Positions 1 to 11,689 are shown, counted from the stretch's first letter. The stretch is 64,000 nt of DNA from Myxocyprinus asiaticus (GCF_019703515.2 NC_059349.1:27462744-27526743); one strand, 5' to 3'. Translations and numbers: made by a program. Notes: generated by a model from the sequence alone, not told the origin.

Positions 1-240
1 GCTACATTTACGCTGCTAAATAAGGAAGAAACGTGTCATCACAATCTGTGGAAAAAGTTCCTCTCAAATGTTGCGAGCCGCGACCGCACGAGCACCAACG
101 ATTTCCACGCGATCTCTCCCAACTGGAAAAAATTGGTCGGGAGCTTGCACGACAGCCGAAAATCGCACAGTGTACGCCCACCTTTCCCAGCAAATGTTTC
201 TTTAAATTAGATGTCGAGTCCTTGGATTAAGACCACATCT
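1..240. other. Unrecognised block with overlapping short ORFs
   Basis: This block is less AT-rich than its surroundings and carries overlapping open frames on both strands (33-230 on +, 8-193 on -). I recognise no domain in either frame. It sits next to AT-rich sequence typical of decayed DNA transposons, so a transposon remnant cut by the window edge is as likely as host sequence. Confidence 0.25.
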
Positions 241-299
241 TCACAGCTGGAAGGCACAGATTGCACTGAACTGTTATGTTGTTTTTATTTTTATTGACT

Positions 300-441
300 C
301 AGAATATGTACATGTAATTTGATTACTTTTTAAAGTAACTGTAACATATTACAGTTACCGTTTTTATTTTTATCCTGATTACAAGTATTCCGTTACTCCC
401 AAATGCTGTGTGTGAGTGTATATATATATATATATATATAT
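300..441. repeat. AT-rich transposon-like fragment and (TA)n tract
   Basis: The segment is rich in TTAC/GTAA words, including the inverted pair GTAACTGTAA / TTACAGTTAC, and is followed by a (TA)n tract at about 418-440. Such TTAC-rich ends are common in fish DNA-transposon remnants. No target duplication was found, so the family assignment is only inference. Confidence 0.35.
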
Positions 442-605
442 CCTATGCTATATTTCAAGAAGATATTTCTAGCTCCATTTCATAACTGGTATGCCATCTC
501 TAGTTGCATTGACCTTTAATAAGCTCTGTATGAATTAATTTTTACAGACATTTGCACTAAATTAGTTCCAAATAAACCCTCAAAACAAGTTTTGTGACTG
601 GTTTC

Positions 606-775
606 CATGGTTAAAGCTGAAGTTTGTCATTTTTGTGCCACAAATGTCACTAAATGGAATTGCAAAAATAATAATTTTTTTATACAGGTTTCCCCAGATA
701 CTCCCCTTGTCTGCCACTGGTCGTACAAATAGATAGTCCCGCCCCAAACTAATGCATTGTTTGAGTCAATGGGTG
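606..775. repeat. Fragment of dispersed repeat (family D)
   Basis: The sequence from GGTTAAAGCTGAAGT through ATAGTCCCGCCCC to TTGAGTCAATGG parallels segments at 14480-15012 and 35395-36385 in this window. It is a degraded copy of the same interspersed family. The rest of 441-1430 shows nothing I recognise. Confidence 0.55.
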
Positions 776-1439
776 CATTCCATTCCGAAGAGCTCATCCC
801 TATGCCCTAATCCCTTCAAAGGGTTTACCCTCCAGAGTGAGAGCTTTGGATGGTTGAAGAGTGTAGGGTTCACAAATATCAGTTATTTGGAATGCACTCC
901 AATGTCATATATCCAAGCAAAGGAGCTGCTGTTATGTCACAAGGCTGACGCTAATGAACAACAGTTGCACCAAATCAGAAATATGAACACATGACTTTGC
1001 ATCACTATTAAATACTTTCAGAATACAAACCACAAATAAAAATGCTTTAAAACTATTAGAATTCACAAAGTCATGAATTTGCATTTTATTAAAAAAATTA
1101 ACTAGTAAACAAATGTACAGTGTATGTTTAATTATTAAATAAAATACCACTGTGTATTTCAGCATTATTAGAATACTGTTAAAACAACACAAGCAACAGC
1201 AGTTTCAAACCGAAAGCATGGGGGTTACATTTTTTTTTAAAGTTCATTATAATCATCAAAAGTCTTTATAACCTAGCAGATTAAGGAATGCCACATGTTT
1301 ATGTGTTTGCAGTTGCAGCTGGTTTATTTACATTACACTTGGCAAACCGAGTGCATATTAAGCTGAGAAAGAAGAAGATATTATAACATCGAACAAATTA
1401 CACAGCTTAAAAATAATATTTTAATGTTGTCTCACTTTC

Positions 1440-2440
1440 CATTTGAATGCAGAAATCTAATCAAAACATGCCCTTAAGGCACCAGTGGCAGGGACACCGG
1501 TTTAAAATTATGAGATGTATCCTTATGAATATTAGTTTTAATGCTGTCGTTTCACGAGGGAACCGGCTCTGATCTGTGCCCAGTACCAGAAGAAACCTGG
1601 AAGTCTGTCATTACAAAGCAATTTAAATGCAAATCTGGTCACTGGCTCATCCCCAAATGCACCTCATTGGAGGAAACATCTGATAGAGCTCGGCCGACAT
1701 GAATGACGTCCTTTGAGTGAAATCATATTTGGAGGAATTGAAATGAAGAGACAGGCTGTTTTGATAGATTATCTCTGTGACCTTAATGGCTTCTTATCAT
1801 TGAATGGTCCAGAAATCTCCACCTGCTCAAATATCCAGACATATTGAGTGCATTTGGATTCTTCAAGAGTAATCTGGTCAATTGCTGAGTTGTCATGTCT
1901 CACTAATCACACATGTCATTTGAAAATAACAGCACTGTCCCAATTACCTACACTGTAGCTCTCTTGTATTTTGAAATGGCTCATTACACAAACTGTCCTC
2001 TGCTGAAATAAGAGCAGCGTTCTCTGGCAAATTTGCATTTGTAGAGTCCATATGTTAATTAAATAATAATTCGCTTTTCATTGCTCATCATTCTTGTAAT
2101 ATAAACATGCTGACACACCTAATTATTGCTACTGAGATATTATGCTTTGTCTAGAAGTTATTTTATGGTATGTAAAATGTAAGTGACAATTATGACTATA
2201 TTTTGGGTGTATTTATTTATTTATTTATTTTTCATCTTTGTATTTAAGCAATGCTGAGCAGGTATCATGCAATAATTAGTCCCCCAATGACATACTGTCC
2301 CCCCTTGGAGAGCTGTTTTTAATGCATGATCAGAAATATCTGTTACTAATTCCTAGTGCTAATTCCAGTTGCAGCTGATCACATAAAAAATCAGTATATT
2401 ACCATGTCGCACAATAATTATTTGAAATAATTGGGCTGAA
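1440..2440. other. Repeat-poor block, candidate conserved non-coding element
   Basis: About 1 kb with balanced composition, no microsatellite apart from a short TTTA run near 2212-2230, no recognised transposon and no long ORF. It holds octamer-like words (ATTTGCAT near 2031, ATGCAAAT near 1627) and many TAAT-type homeodomain words. This texture is typical of vertebrate conserved non-coding elements near developmental genes. Conservation itself cannot be seen from one sequence, so this is inference. Confidence 0.35.
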
Positions 2441-2559
2441 TATGTTAGCTTAGTTGGATAATTGATTAGCTTGCTAATGGTAGGGAATGCATAATGGATT
2501 GTTAGCTTAGCAGGTTAATTGATTTGCATGCTTACTGGTTTAGTTTGACAATTTCCCTT

Positions 2560-2790
2560 ACAAAAAATCTAAACTTGCCGCAAACTTGCTGCAAATTTGC
2601 CACATATTATTTTCACATGCAAATGAGCTTTTGATTCGCCACAAATGTTTGCCAGAAGTTTGCAGCTCTTGGCGGTAGTGGTGAACCTCCTGCCAACCTT
2701 TGACAACAATCGACAATTTGCTGCATGTTTGCTGCAATGCTCATTTGCATTTGAAAATTATCAGTGGTAAAGTACAATACCCAAAACTAC
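2560..2790. repeat. Inverted repeat with TTGC(C/T)GCAAA words
   Basis: Repeated CTTGCCGCAAA / TTGCTGCAAA words and an inverted pair, ATGCAAATGAGC (near 2620) against GCTCATTTGCAT (near 2740), make a fold-back. A related word pattern recurs at 26540-26790. It is probably a MITE remnant. Confidence 0.45.
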
Positions 2791-3580
2791 TTCTTTCAGC
2801 CAATTAAATCATATCTGGGTCCTTGGATGGCAGGATTTCATAGCAGGACTGAATATTCAGTTTTTCCCACTGTTAATTGTGCTGCCAAATCTTAATTTTC
2901 TGCAATTTTCCTTACTATAAATATAATAATATAGAATATATTACCGCAAGTATGGCCAGAGACACTTTACCTAATATAAAATCATCCTTTCCCTGTTTTT
3001 CTTACTCCAAAGCTCTAGATGGAGCTTCAGCAGCTCAGATGATCTTTAGATCTATTCTGATCACTGCTTCCCTGATTGAATGCAACCAGATCATGTGACT
3101 ATTCCCAGCCTATTCAAGTAGATGATCTTGCAAATCATCAGCTTCTATTTCATTTTCTCCTAATCTACATCATAGCTTTATAAGAACCCTTCCTTTTTAA
3201 CATGCTGTAAGTAGATACCTTCAAATGTGCTTTGCTGACTTTTCCAATTTTTAATAATTCCAGTTTCTCTAAATGTATAACTTTAAAATGTGCTGTCTAT
3301 ATTCAAAGCAAGTCCAAGGCAGAAAATCACCCTCATCTTCTGCTTGTGCTTTACTGTTTAAGGGATAGTTCAGCCCAAAATAAAAATAATTTTATCATTT
3401 ACTATGGGCAGCGCTAGAACTGGGCTACTGGTATTTAAGCCACAAATCCCTAAAACCCTGCATGTTTTTATCATCTTGAAGTGATGTCCAAAATACCAGT
3501 GCTTCAGTATCAAGTTGTTTAAAGTGGATACTAAAACATATTATATTTTAACATTGTTTTAGTATTAAGTTAATATAAAT

Positions 3581-3582
<2 letters not shown>
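2791..3582. other. Non-coding flank, little recognisable
   Basis: AT-rich sequence with no supported gene. Short ORFs at 2877-3098 and 3232-3417 have no recognisable domain. At 3360-3385 there is a fragment resembling the end of the TTCACCCAAAA repeat family. Confidence 0.4.
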
Positions 3583-3648
<66 letters not shown>

Positions 3649-3658
3649 TACATACATA
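3583..3658. repeat. (TA)n / (CA)n microsatellite
   Basis: An uninterrupted TA run of more than 50 bases grades into short CA and CATA repeats. Confidence 0.95.
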
Positions 3659-4387
3659 TACCATGGTCTGTTCTAATACTTGATTCTGATTGGCTGGAAT
3701 GTGTGCAGTTCAAACCACTGAAAGCACAGGTACTTCCGGTCAGTTTTAATAACCATTTGATATTAATGTGCTATTTGTAACCATAGGAACATAACATTAC
3801 AGAGTAATATAATGGAATTATATAATGTAAATATATATGGAAATTGAATGGCCTATAGCCACAAGAAGCCCTCTCGCGCTCACACATCTCTGACTCAAAC
3901 GCTGAAGGAGAAGCACAGTTTGTTAGTAGTAAAGTGCTACCATGCAGGGACAAATTACGATTTCATTTATTCAGTCAATTGTACAGCCTTGATGGATACC
4001 ATACTGATGTCTCAGAGGTCAAAATCTGCAGGTTCCAGAGTGTTTTGAATGGTTTTCCCCTTATTATACAGTAAGTGCAACTTTTACTGTCACTGCCGCA
4101 TTTGTAACGTCGGTTTTTCCACATTCATGTGAAAATGACAATGAATACAAATTAAATAATACATCTATTATATACAAATAATAATAATACATAATACAAT
4201 ACAATTATCTGGAGTGCCAACTACTACTTTTTATCTATTTTGTCTGATTTAGAACAGGTGGAGCTGAAGATCTAATGGCCCTTAGATAAGATTAACTGTT
4301 TTTTTTTTTTCTTCCAGTCAGAATTTGCACTGCAAAAAAATATATTACAGCTATAACTAATCAATTCTGGCAAGTGACCATGGTATA
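3657..4387. mobile_element. MITE with perfect 12-bp terminal inverted repeats
   Basis: The left end TATACCATGGTC (3657-3668) is the exact reverse complement of the right end GACCATGGTATA (4376-4387). The 731-bp interior has no transposase frame. Because the TIR begins with TA next to a TA tract, the true element may start a few bases inside. It lies directly beside a second fold-back. Confidence 0.65.
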
Positions 4388-4390
4388 AGC

Positions 4391-4531
4391 GGGATAATCC
4401 ACTGTTAGGTTTGCATTAAACAAATTTAAATGCACTTCACGGAGGCAACCTCCGCTTCGCATCGGGTGGCTCTTCTTCTCCACGTCGTGCATTTAAAATC
4501 GTTTAACGCACACCTAACCGTGGATTATCCC
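4391..4531. repeat. Fold-back element, arms of about 45 bp
   Basis: The left arm begins GGGATAATCCACTGTTAGG and continues to TTTAAATGCA. The right arm runs TGCATTTAAA to CCTAACCGTGGATTATCCC and is nearly complementary. The GC-richer loop contains GGAGGCAACCTCC, itself a small palindrome. Confidence 0.7.
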
Positions 4532-4572
4532 TTACATATACACACACAGTATATATAAATATATACAATATA

Positions 4573-4690
4573 TACAGTACTGTGCAAAAGTTTTAGGCAC
4601 TTGTGAAAAATGTTGCATAGTTATTAACAATTTTTATTGATTCCATTCAACAAATTAAATAAACATCACAGAAAATGCGGAATCAAATTA
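4573..4690. mobile_element. Tc1-like terminal fragment
   Basis: After a TA comes CAGTACTGTGCAAAAG followed by TTTTAGGCAC, a terminus I recognise from fish Tc1-like elements. No matching right terminus follows; the fragment runs into the L1 remnant. Confidence 0.5.
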
Positions 4691-4699
4691 TGTAAAATT

Positions 4700-6290
4700 A
4701 AACCCTTCCCCCCGAACACCCACACCCGACACAAACACACCCCAGTGGTCATAAATATTTGGAAACAAAAAAAACAACAACAAAAAACAAAACGCGCACA
4801 CACACAAAAAAAATAATTAAATTAAATAAAAAGCATATTTTCAAAAAACAATCAAATTGCAGACACATATTTAAAACTAGAGATCCCTCTCCACTACCCC
4901 TCCCCGAAATCCTTCCAAAAAGGCCAAATATCTGCCCCATTTCCTATCAAATAACCCCAGATTTCCCAGCCTTCTAAACATCCCTTCCTCAAAGGCCGCC
5001 ACCCTCCCCATCTCCGAGCACCACTCATGAAATGAGGGTGCTCCAACCGACCTCCAACCCCTTAAAATAACCTGTCTGGTGATCATGACGCTCATTAGGA
5101 CCCAACTCTTTATGTGCCAATTCTCAACGTCGATGACTACCCCATTGCCCAAAATACGGAGTCTGGGGCAAAGTGAAAGCCGAGTGCCCAATACATCACA
5201 TATAAGACTCTGAACTTTCAACCAGAACTCCTAGATCTCAACACACCCCCAAAAGACATGAGTTATGTCTCCAACCTCTGACTGACATCGCCAGCAGGTG
5301 GGTGTGTCTTTAAGACCAAACCTATACAATCTGGAGGGGGTCCGATAAAATCGATGTAAAATCTTAAATTGCATTAGGCGAACCCTTGCATCTCTAGATG
5401 CAGACTTGACATTTTTTAGGATCCTAGCCCACACCCCCTCCTCCAATGTCAAGTTTAGATCTTTCTCCCATAATTTTTTGAGAGAATTCAAATTTCCGTA
5501 CCCCAGACTCTGAATTAGCAGGGAGTAATACACTGATGCCTCATGACCCTTCCCAAAAGCAGCAATCACCACTCTCAGAGTATCTGCCGCACTGGGGGGG
5601 GGGGGCGGTTGGGTGCCACTCCCAGAAACAGTGCAGAGTAGGTGGCGCAGCTGTAAATACTTATAAAACTGAGATCTGGGATTGCCAAAATGTTGAACCA
5701 AATTTTCAAAAGGTCTCAATACTCCACTCTCATATCGGTCACCAAGTGTATAAACCTCCCTCACAATCCAATTCGACCAACAGAAAGGGGACTTATCAAT
5801 ACATAGTTTAGGGTTCAGCCATATGCTCGAGGCTACGTTTAAATAAATATCAGAATTAAACACTCTGGACACTTTAGTCCATATTGAGTACAAATGCAAA
5901 ATAACGGGGTGCGACTTAACCTCTCCGGCTAGTTTAATCGAAAGGCTTTGCAGTGGTGAGATGGGGCAAGAACTTCCTTTTCAATACAAAACCAGGGAGG
6001 GGCTCTTTCAGGTGGAAGCGACCAATGAGCCAAATTTCTAAGACCGAATGCATAATAATAAAACAAAATCTTGGGTAGGCCTAACCCACATTTGTCTATC
6101 GGCCTATGTAACTTATTGAAATTTAACCTGGGACGCTTACCATTCCAAATGAAGGACTTCGCTCTGCTATCATATTGCTTGAAATAAGAGAGGGGGACAT
6201 CTACAGGGAGAGACTGTAACAGGTAGTTGAATTTTGGAATACAATTCATTTTAATAACATTAACCTTTCTAATCATCTATAAGTGTAAAA
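4700..6290 (-). mobile_element. L1-clade LINE, 5'-truncated 3' half
   Basis: A minus-strand LINE fragment whose 3' UTR is on the left (about 4700-4876) and whose ORF2 C-terminal half fills 4877-6276. It shares long stretches with the second L1 copy at 47428-52655, for example GAAGGACTTCGCT and AATTTTGGAATACAATTC. The 5' end stops abruptly at a (TA)n tract, as expected for incomplete reverse transcription. Confidence 0.85.
4877..6276 (-). pseudogene. L1 ORF2 C-terminal half (broken)
   Basis: Three successive minus-strand frames (5929-6276, 5231-5899, 4877-5221) together make the region downstream of the reverse-transcriptase catalytic core of an L1-type ORF2 protein. The first has the post-RT sequence around FNYLLQSLPVD and FIWNGKRPR. 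The second ends with the C-terminal cysteine/histidine cluster CWRCQSEVGDITHVFWGC (CX2CX8HX4C), characteristic of L1-clade ORF2. The third (MITRQVILRGW...) is the tail. Stops between the frames show it is dead. Endonuclease and catalytic RT motifs are absent because of 5' truncation. Confidence 0.85.
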
Positions 6291-6291
6291 A

Positions 6292-6295
<4 letters not shown>

Positions 6296-6348
<53 letters not shown>
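6296..6348. repeat. (TA)n microsatellite hosting transposon insertions
   Basis: A TA tract that continues on the far side of each inserted element (6888-6917 and 7915-7934), so one ancestral tract was split by insertions that target TA. Confidence 0.9.
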
Positions 6349-6351
<3 letters not shown>

Positions 6352-6884
6352 TACCGGTCAAAAGTTTTGAAACACTTGACTGAAATGTTTCTCGTGATCT
6401 TAAAAATCTTTTGATCTGAAGGCGTATGCTTAAATGTTTGAAATTAGTTTTGTAGACAAAAATATAATTGTGCCAACATATTAATTTATTTCATTATAAA
6501 ACTTATTTCATAATTTTTTGATGAATTGATGATTTGAAATTGATGACTTGGACCAAATAATAAAAAAAGCAGCTAATAAGTGCCCAACATAGATGGGAAC
6601 TCCTTCAGTACTGTTTAAAAAGCATCTCAGGGTGATACCTCAAGAAGTTGGTTGAGAACATGTCAAGAGTACATGTCTGCAAATTCTAGGCAAAGGGTGA
6701 CTATTTTGAAGATGCTAAAATATAACACAGTTTTGATTTATTTTGGATTCTGTTTAATCACAACATAATTCCCATAGTTCCATTTATGTTATTCCATAGT
6801 TTTGATGACTTTACTATTATTCTAAAATGTGAAGAAAAAATTATAATAAAGAATGAGTAAGTGTTTCAAAACTTTTGACCGGTA

Positions 6885-6887
<3 letters not shown>
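6349..6887. mobile_element. Tc1/mariner-type MITE, copy 1
   Basis: TIRs begin CACTACCGGTCAAAAGTTTT and end as the complementary AAAACTTTTGACCGGTAGTG, flanked by TA on both sides. The 539-bp interior is non-coding. Near-identical to copy 2 at 7999-8528 and related to the decayed copy 3 at 43575-45011. Confidence 0.9.
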
Positions 6888-6917
<30 letters not shown>

Positions 6918-6921
<4 letters not shown>

Positions 6922-7914
6922 CAGCAAAAAAAGAAACGTCCCTTTTTCAGGACACTGTATTTTAAAGATAATTTTGTAAAAATACAAGTAACTTTACAGA
7001 TCTTTATTGTAAAGGGTTTAAACAAAGTTTTCCATGCTTGTTCAATGAACCATAAACAATTAATGAACATGCACCTGTGGAACGGTCGCTAAGACACTAA
7101 CAGCTTACAGACGGTAGGCAATTAAGGTCACAGTTATAAAAACTTAGGACACTTAAGAGACCTTTCTACTGACTCTGAAAAACACCAAAAGAAAGATGCC
7201 CATGGTCAGACTCACGTTTATCGTCGAAGGAATAAGCGTTACACCGAGGCCTGTACTCTGGTCCGTCATGGTCTGGGGCAGTGTGTCACGGCATCATCGG
7301 ACTGAGCTTGTTGTCATTGCAGGCAATCTCAATGCTGTGCGTTACAGGGAAGACATCCTCCTCCCTCATGTGGTACCTTTCCTGCAGGCTCATCCTGACA
7401 TGACCCTCCAGCATGACAATGCCACCAGCCATACTGCTCGTTCTGTGCATGATTTCCTGAGAGACAGGAATGTCAGTGTTCTGCCATGGCCAGCGAAGAG
7501 CCCGGATCTCAGTCCCATTGAGCACATCTGGGACCTGTTTGATCGGAGGGTGAGGGCTAGGGCCATTCCCCCCAGAAATGTCCAGGAACTTGCAAGTGCC
7601 TTGGTGGAACAGTGGGGTAACATCTCACAGCAAGAACTGGCAAATCTGGTGCAGTCCATGAGGAGGACATGCACTGCAGTACTTAATGCAGCTGGTGGCC
7701 ACACCAGATACTGACTGTTACTTTTGATTTTGACCCTCCCCCCCCTTTGTTCAGGGACACATTATTCCATTTCTGTTAGTCACATGTCTGTGAAACTTGT
7801 TCAGTTTATGTCTTAGTTGTTGAATATTTTTATGTTCATACAAATATTTACACGTTAAGTTTGCTGAAAATAAAAGCAGTTGAAAATGAGAGGACGTTTC
7901 TTTTTTGCTGAGTT
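6918..7914 (+). mobile_element. Tc1-like DNA transposon, internally deleted
   Basis: A 997-bp element with TIRs AACTCAGCAAAAAAAGAAAC (left) and GTTTCTTTTTTGCTGAGTT (right), flanked by TA duplications at 6916-6917 and 7915-7916. It carries the C-terminal part of a transposase and is shorter than a full Tc1 element of about 1.3-1.6 kb, consistent with loss of the N-terminal coding part. Confidence 0.92.
7196..7714 (+). pseudogene. Tc1-like transposase, C-terminal DDE part
   Basis: An open 172-residue frame covering the C-terminal catalytic half of a Tc1-family cut-and-paste transposase. The second catalytic aspartate sits in LQHDNATSHTA (residue 74) and the glutamate in SPDLSPIEHIW (residue 109). 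That is 34 residues apart, the D34E signature of Tc1. The frame ends in NAAGGHTRY, a usual Tc1-family C-terminus. The paired-like DNA-binding domain and the segment with the first catalytic aspartate are missing; the join is near residues 10-20. Hence catalytically dead although the remaining frame is intact. Confidence 0.9.
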
Positions 7915-7998
7915 TATATATATATATATATATAAATGCACACATATATACACATACTGTCTTGTTGGCAGCTGTTTTCCAGCACTCATGCGTATATA

Positions 7999-8528
7999 CA
8001 CTACCGGTCAAATGTTTTGAAACACTTGACTGAAATGTTTCTTGTGATCTTAAAAATCTTTTGATCTGAAGGCATATGCTTAAATGTTTGAAATTAGTTT
8101 TGTAGACAAAAATATAATTGTGCCACCATATTAATTTATTTCATTATAAAACTAAAATTTAATTAAAAAAAAAAAGTTTTTGAAATTGATGACTTGGACC
8201 AAATAATAAAGAAAAGCAGCCAATAAGTGCCCAACATAGATGGGAACTCCTTCAATACTGTTTAAAAAGCATCCCAGGGTGATACCTCAAGAAGTTGGTT
8301 GAGAACATGTCAAGAGTACATGTCTGCAAATTCTAGGCAAAGGGTGACTACTTTGAAGATGCTAAAATATAACACAGTTTTAATTTATTTTGGATTTTGT
8401 TTAGTCACAGCATAATTCCCATAGTTCCATTTATGTTATTCCATAGTTTTGATGACTACTATTATTCTAAATGTGAAAAAATTATAATAAAGAATGAGTA
8501 AGTGTTTCAAAACTTTTGACCAGTAGTG
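7999..8528. mobile_element. Tc1/mariner-type MITE, copy 2
   Basis: Same TIRs and orientation as copy 1, with TA at 7997-7998 and 8529-8530. Differences from copy 1 are mostly single bases plus a small poly(A)-associated indel near 8160-8180. The sequence between 7915 and 7998 is TA tract and short simple DNA. Confidence 0.9.
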
Positions 8529-8701
8529 TATGTGCGCATGCAAGAAGAGTGCGTTTGTAAGACTGCAATTTGCAAGCATTAATACTGCCTTCATGTGCTA
8601 TTGGAAATATACTACTTTCCACTTTTGAAGTGGTAATTACGAGTATGTCGTGTTTAAGTGCTTTAAGAATGAACTTAAAGCACATCTCACAGATGTAACA
8701 T

Positions 8702-8988
8702 CCATCCATTTTCTATAGTCACCTATCCAGTGTAGGATCACAGGGAGTGCCCACCTCTCTTGGGCTGAAGTCAGGGACTGATAGCTAGTCCCTCGCAGAG
8801 TTAACACACAGAAAAACACATTCAAACTCTCAGTCACACCCACGGGAAATTTAGAGTCTTCAATTTACTTCACCTGCATGTCACAACACAGGAGAACAGG
8901 CAAACTTCACATAGAAAGGCCCAGGGTGAGCCGGGACTCGATCCAGGAGCCTTCTTGCTGTGAGGCGATAGAACTAACCACTGAGCCC
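8702..8988 (-). mobile_element. tRNA-derived SINE
   Basis: On the minus strand it begins GGGGCTCAGTGGTTAG (A-box-like), followed by GGATCGAGTCCC (B-box), and ends in the (ATGG)n-type tail AAAATGGATGGA. It is flanked by a 12-bp direct repeat CAGATGTAACAT at 8690-8701 and 8989-9000, as expected from LINE-mediated insertion. It is a SINE promoter head, not a functional tRNA gene. Confidence 0.85.
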
Positions 8989-9104
8989 CAGATGTAACAT
9001 TTAAACTTTTATTATAAAGCTTGCAATATTCAGATATTTCATCAAAGGAGGACCCCATATGTATCCACAGAGGTCTGGGCTAAGCCCCAAATATCCACTG
9101 ACTT

Positions 9105-9352
9105 TAGAACCACCCCGATTATTTACTCACCTTCATGTTGTTCTTTTTCCAAACCCGTATGGCCTCAGTCACCATTCACTTTCATTGTATGAAAAAAAAA
9201 GATGCAATGAAAGTGTATGTTGAATGAAGCTGTGATTTCCTAACATTCTGCCTAACATTTCCTTTGTGTTCCATGGTAGGAAGAAAGTCATACATGATTG
9301 GAACAACAAGAGGGTAAGTAAATTATGACATTTTTGGGTTAACTATCCCATG
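9105..9352. repeat. TTCACCCAAAA-type palindromic MITE (family R)
   Basis: Left arm TTTACTCACCTTCATGTTGTT and right arm GGAACAACAAGAGGGTAAGTA are inverted, ending near TTGGGTTAACTATCCC. This fold-back family is very common in cyprinid DNA. The outer left terminus is degraded. Confidence 0.7.
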
Positions 9353-10278
9353 GGTTAACAGATGGAGAAGAATGATCAACCTGATATTGGGCTTACTGTT
9401 CCATTTCACACCATATTATTATTTTGGCCTTCCCATAAGAGTATAATACTGTTACCAGCTAATACATACTGTAGGTAGTTTTAAAAGCTGTCAAACTGGA
9501 ACCCTTTCTGAATTTTAAACACTTCAACACATCCAGGCAAGCCATTCCTGATACTCTTTGTGATGTTAGTCCTCATCACAAGTTGTCTCATGTCTGGAGG
9601 AATGTGTCATTCTAACCTAAATCGGTTGTCCCTCAGTTGAGGGTGTGAAACACAAAAACAACCTACAGTATAACTATGCATATTACAGTGATTTTACAGA
9701 ATTTACAGAATATTTGAGTAATACATTATTATCATCCTGTAATAGTGTGCCAAATGGCTCTTTGAATTGCTCTCTTATTTTAATTTGTTTGTTTGTTTAC
9801 TATTACGTTTTTTCTCCAGTTTTGGTAATACTTTCAACATATTTGATGCCACTTCTTGTTAATAATTAATGTAAAAATAAAATGTAAATATAACATATGT
9901 AAAGGATGTCTGTTCAAAGACAAAAACAACCCATATAGCACACGTACATCACCCAGATGTCTGTTTGTGGTATGTGTTTACATCTGGAAGATGAATTTTT
10001 ACGTTGTTTGCTCATCTGCCATTCAGTATAAGACGTATGTCAATAAGTGTGTCTTGGATGTCAATAAGACATTCAGCAGATTTCTTTGAGACATTTATGA
10101 TTTAGAATGTTTGTAAATCTGATCTTTTTAAGATGTTTAGCAGATGTTAATTAGATTGTAATGCTTTCCAGATAAAAAGATCTAAAACAGACATCTCGAA
10201 GATGCACGTGCTATTTGGGAACCATTCCGTTGTTTCTAGAGTCTGCAATAGCAAGGTGTACAGTGAAATAGGAGTTAT
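9353..10278. other. Non-coding flank, nothing recognised
   Basis: AT-rich sequence with short ORFs (9645-9869, 9856-10089) that have low-complexity or unremarkable translations. No RNA gene or recognised repeat was seen. Confidence 0.4.
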
Positions 10279-10500
10279 ATGTTTGACAGTTCTCACCCAA
10301 AACCAACTGGATTGCTTTGGAAGACATTGATCAAACTACTGGAGTCTTATGGATTACCTTTTTATGCTTTTAGGAACTTTTGGAGTTTTTGGTCACCATT
10401 CACACATGCATTGTATGGACCAACAGAGCTGAGAAATTCTTTTAAAAATCTTCATTTGTGTTCAGCAGAAGAAAGTAAGTCACACATTGTAAAACATTTC
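10279..10500. repeat. Right arm of family R repeat
   Basis: From TTCTCACCCAAAACCAACTG to AGAAGAAAGTAAGTCA this parallels 29580-29790 in this window, including AACCAACTGGATTG and CAGAGCTGAGA. It is a partial copy of the same long fold-back subfamily. Confidence 0.65.
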
Positions 10501-10760
10501 CTGTAGAAATTACAGTAACTTACTGGCAGCAGTTCACCAGTAATTTACTGTAATTGGATTACAGTAATTTTACTGTAAAAGCATTTATAATACCATCCAT
10601 TTTATTGTAGAATGTAGTTACAGCAATATACTGTTACAGAGTAGAACTTACAGTATTTTACTGTTTTCATGTGCCAGTATTGTAATGTAATACAATGAAT
10701 AGATACTGTTACACTGTAAAATGTACAGTAATTGGCAGGTCACTTTTTCCAGTTTGTTTA
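10501..10760. repeat. ACAGTA/TACTGTAA-rich repeat
   Basis: The words TTACAGTAA, TTTACTGTAA and ACAGTA recur many times on both strands over about 260 bp. This is a low-complexity, self-complementary interspersed repeat rather than coding sequence. Confidence 0.6.
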
Positions 10761-11356
10761 CTGGAATACAATATATACATATTATAGAACTGCAATACTT
10801 TAACAATACCAGTGAATAAAATGTGACTTCAATAACTTTAATGTGCAATGGATCTTCAAAATGAAGTCAAATCATCAGTTATTTCAATGTATCGTAATTA
10901 ACTACATTCCCACTCCTTTCAGTTTCAATTAGAGCTTTAAATTACTGTAACACTTCTGCATGTCCATACTAATAATGAACCTCATTCACAGGTATGCAAG
11001 CATTTTCATTCTTGCAATACATTTAAACTTTGTGCAAAATAATTTTTAACACTCCTGAATAAATGCAGTCATTGACTTAAAAAACTTTCATACATAAACT
11101 CTCCTGAGCACAACATACTCTCTTGCGGTAGATGTGACCAAATTTGTATATCACCTCTACCAATATAAAAAGCTTTTTAATAGATTTAAATATTATGACA
11201 TATGACAAGATGTGCTTACCTTTGACTTTGCTTTCAATTGCCAGCATTCATTTATTTACTGGACAGAACTGAATCCCCTGAAAAATAGTTTTAATCTTGC
11301 TAAAGCATTCAAAAGTGTTGTCCTTTGTTATGTGTAAATGTGGGAGCTTTTCTCAT
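10761..11356. other. Non-coding flank, nothing recognised
   Basis: AT-rich sequence without a supported gene, RNA or identifiable transposon. Confidence 0.4.
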
Positions 11357-11625
11357 AATGGTTAGTTCACCCAAAAATACAAATTCTGCCATCATTTACT
11401 CAACTAACATCATTCCATCACCATTGCACTTTTTTTTCTTCATAAAGTGCACGCATAGTGACCATGATCGGTGAAGTTCAGGAAAGGACAAAACAAAAAG
11501 CATTTTAAATTTTGTCCAAATGACTCTATATTGCAAGTGAATTGAATCCATATGATCCCAAATCTATTTTTAGTGAAAAAAAAAAATCAGATAGTGCACC
11601 AAAGAAGTACAGATCACATTAGCCG
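11357..11625. repeat. Left arm of family R repeat
   Basis: It starts GGTTAGTTCACCCAAAAATA then TCATTTACTCAACTAA, the family R left terminus. The matching right terminus (ATTTTGGGTGAACTATCCC) occurs only at about 13493-13520, so either the copy was split by later sequence or these are two partial copies. Confidence 0.6.
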
Positions 11626-11689
11626 TTAGTAATGTAAAATTAAAACGTAAAATTAACATTTTAAAGGATCTTACCAAGAGTGCAAATCT

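Noticed and set aside
7196..7714. Intact Tc1 transposase
   Set aside because: Frame is open, but the DNA-binding domain and first catalytic aspartate are missing.
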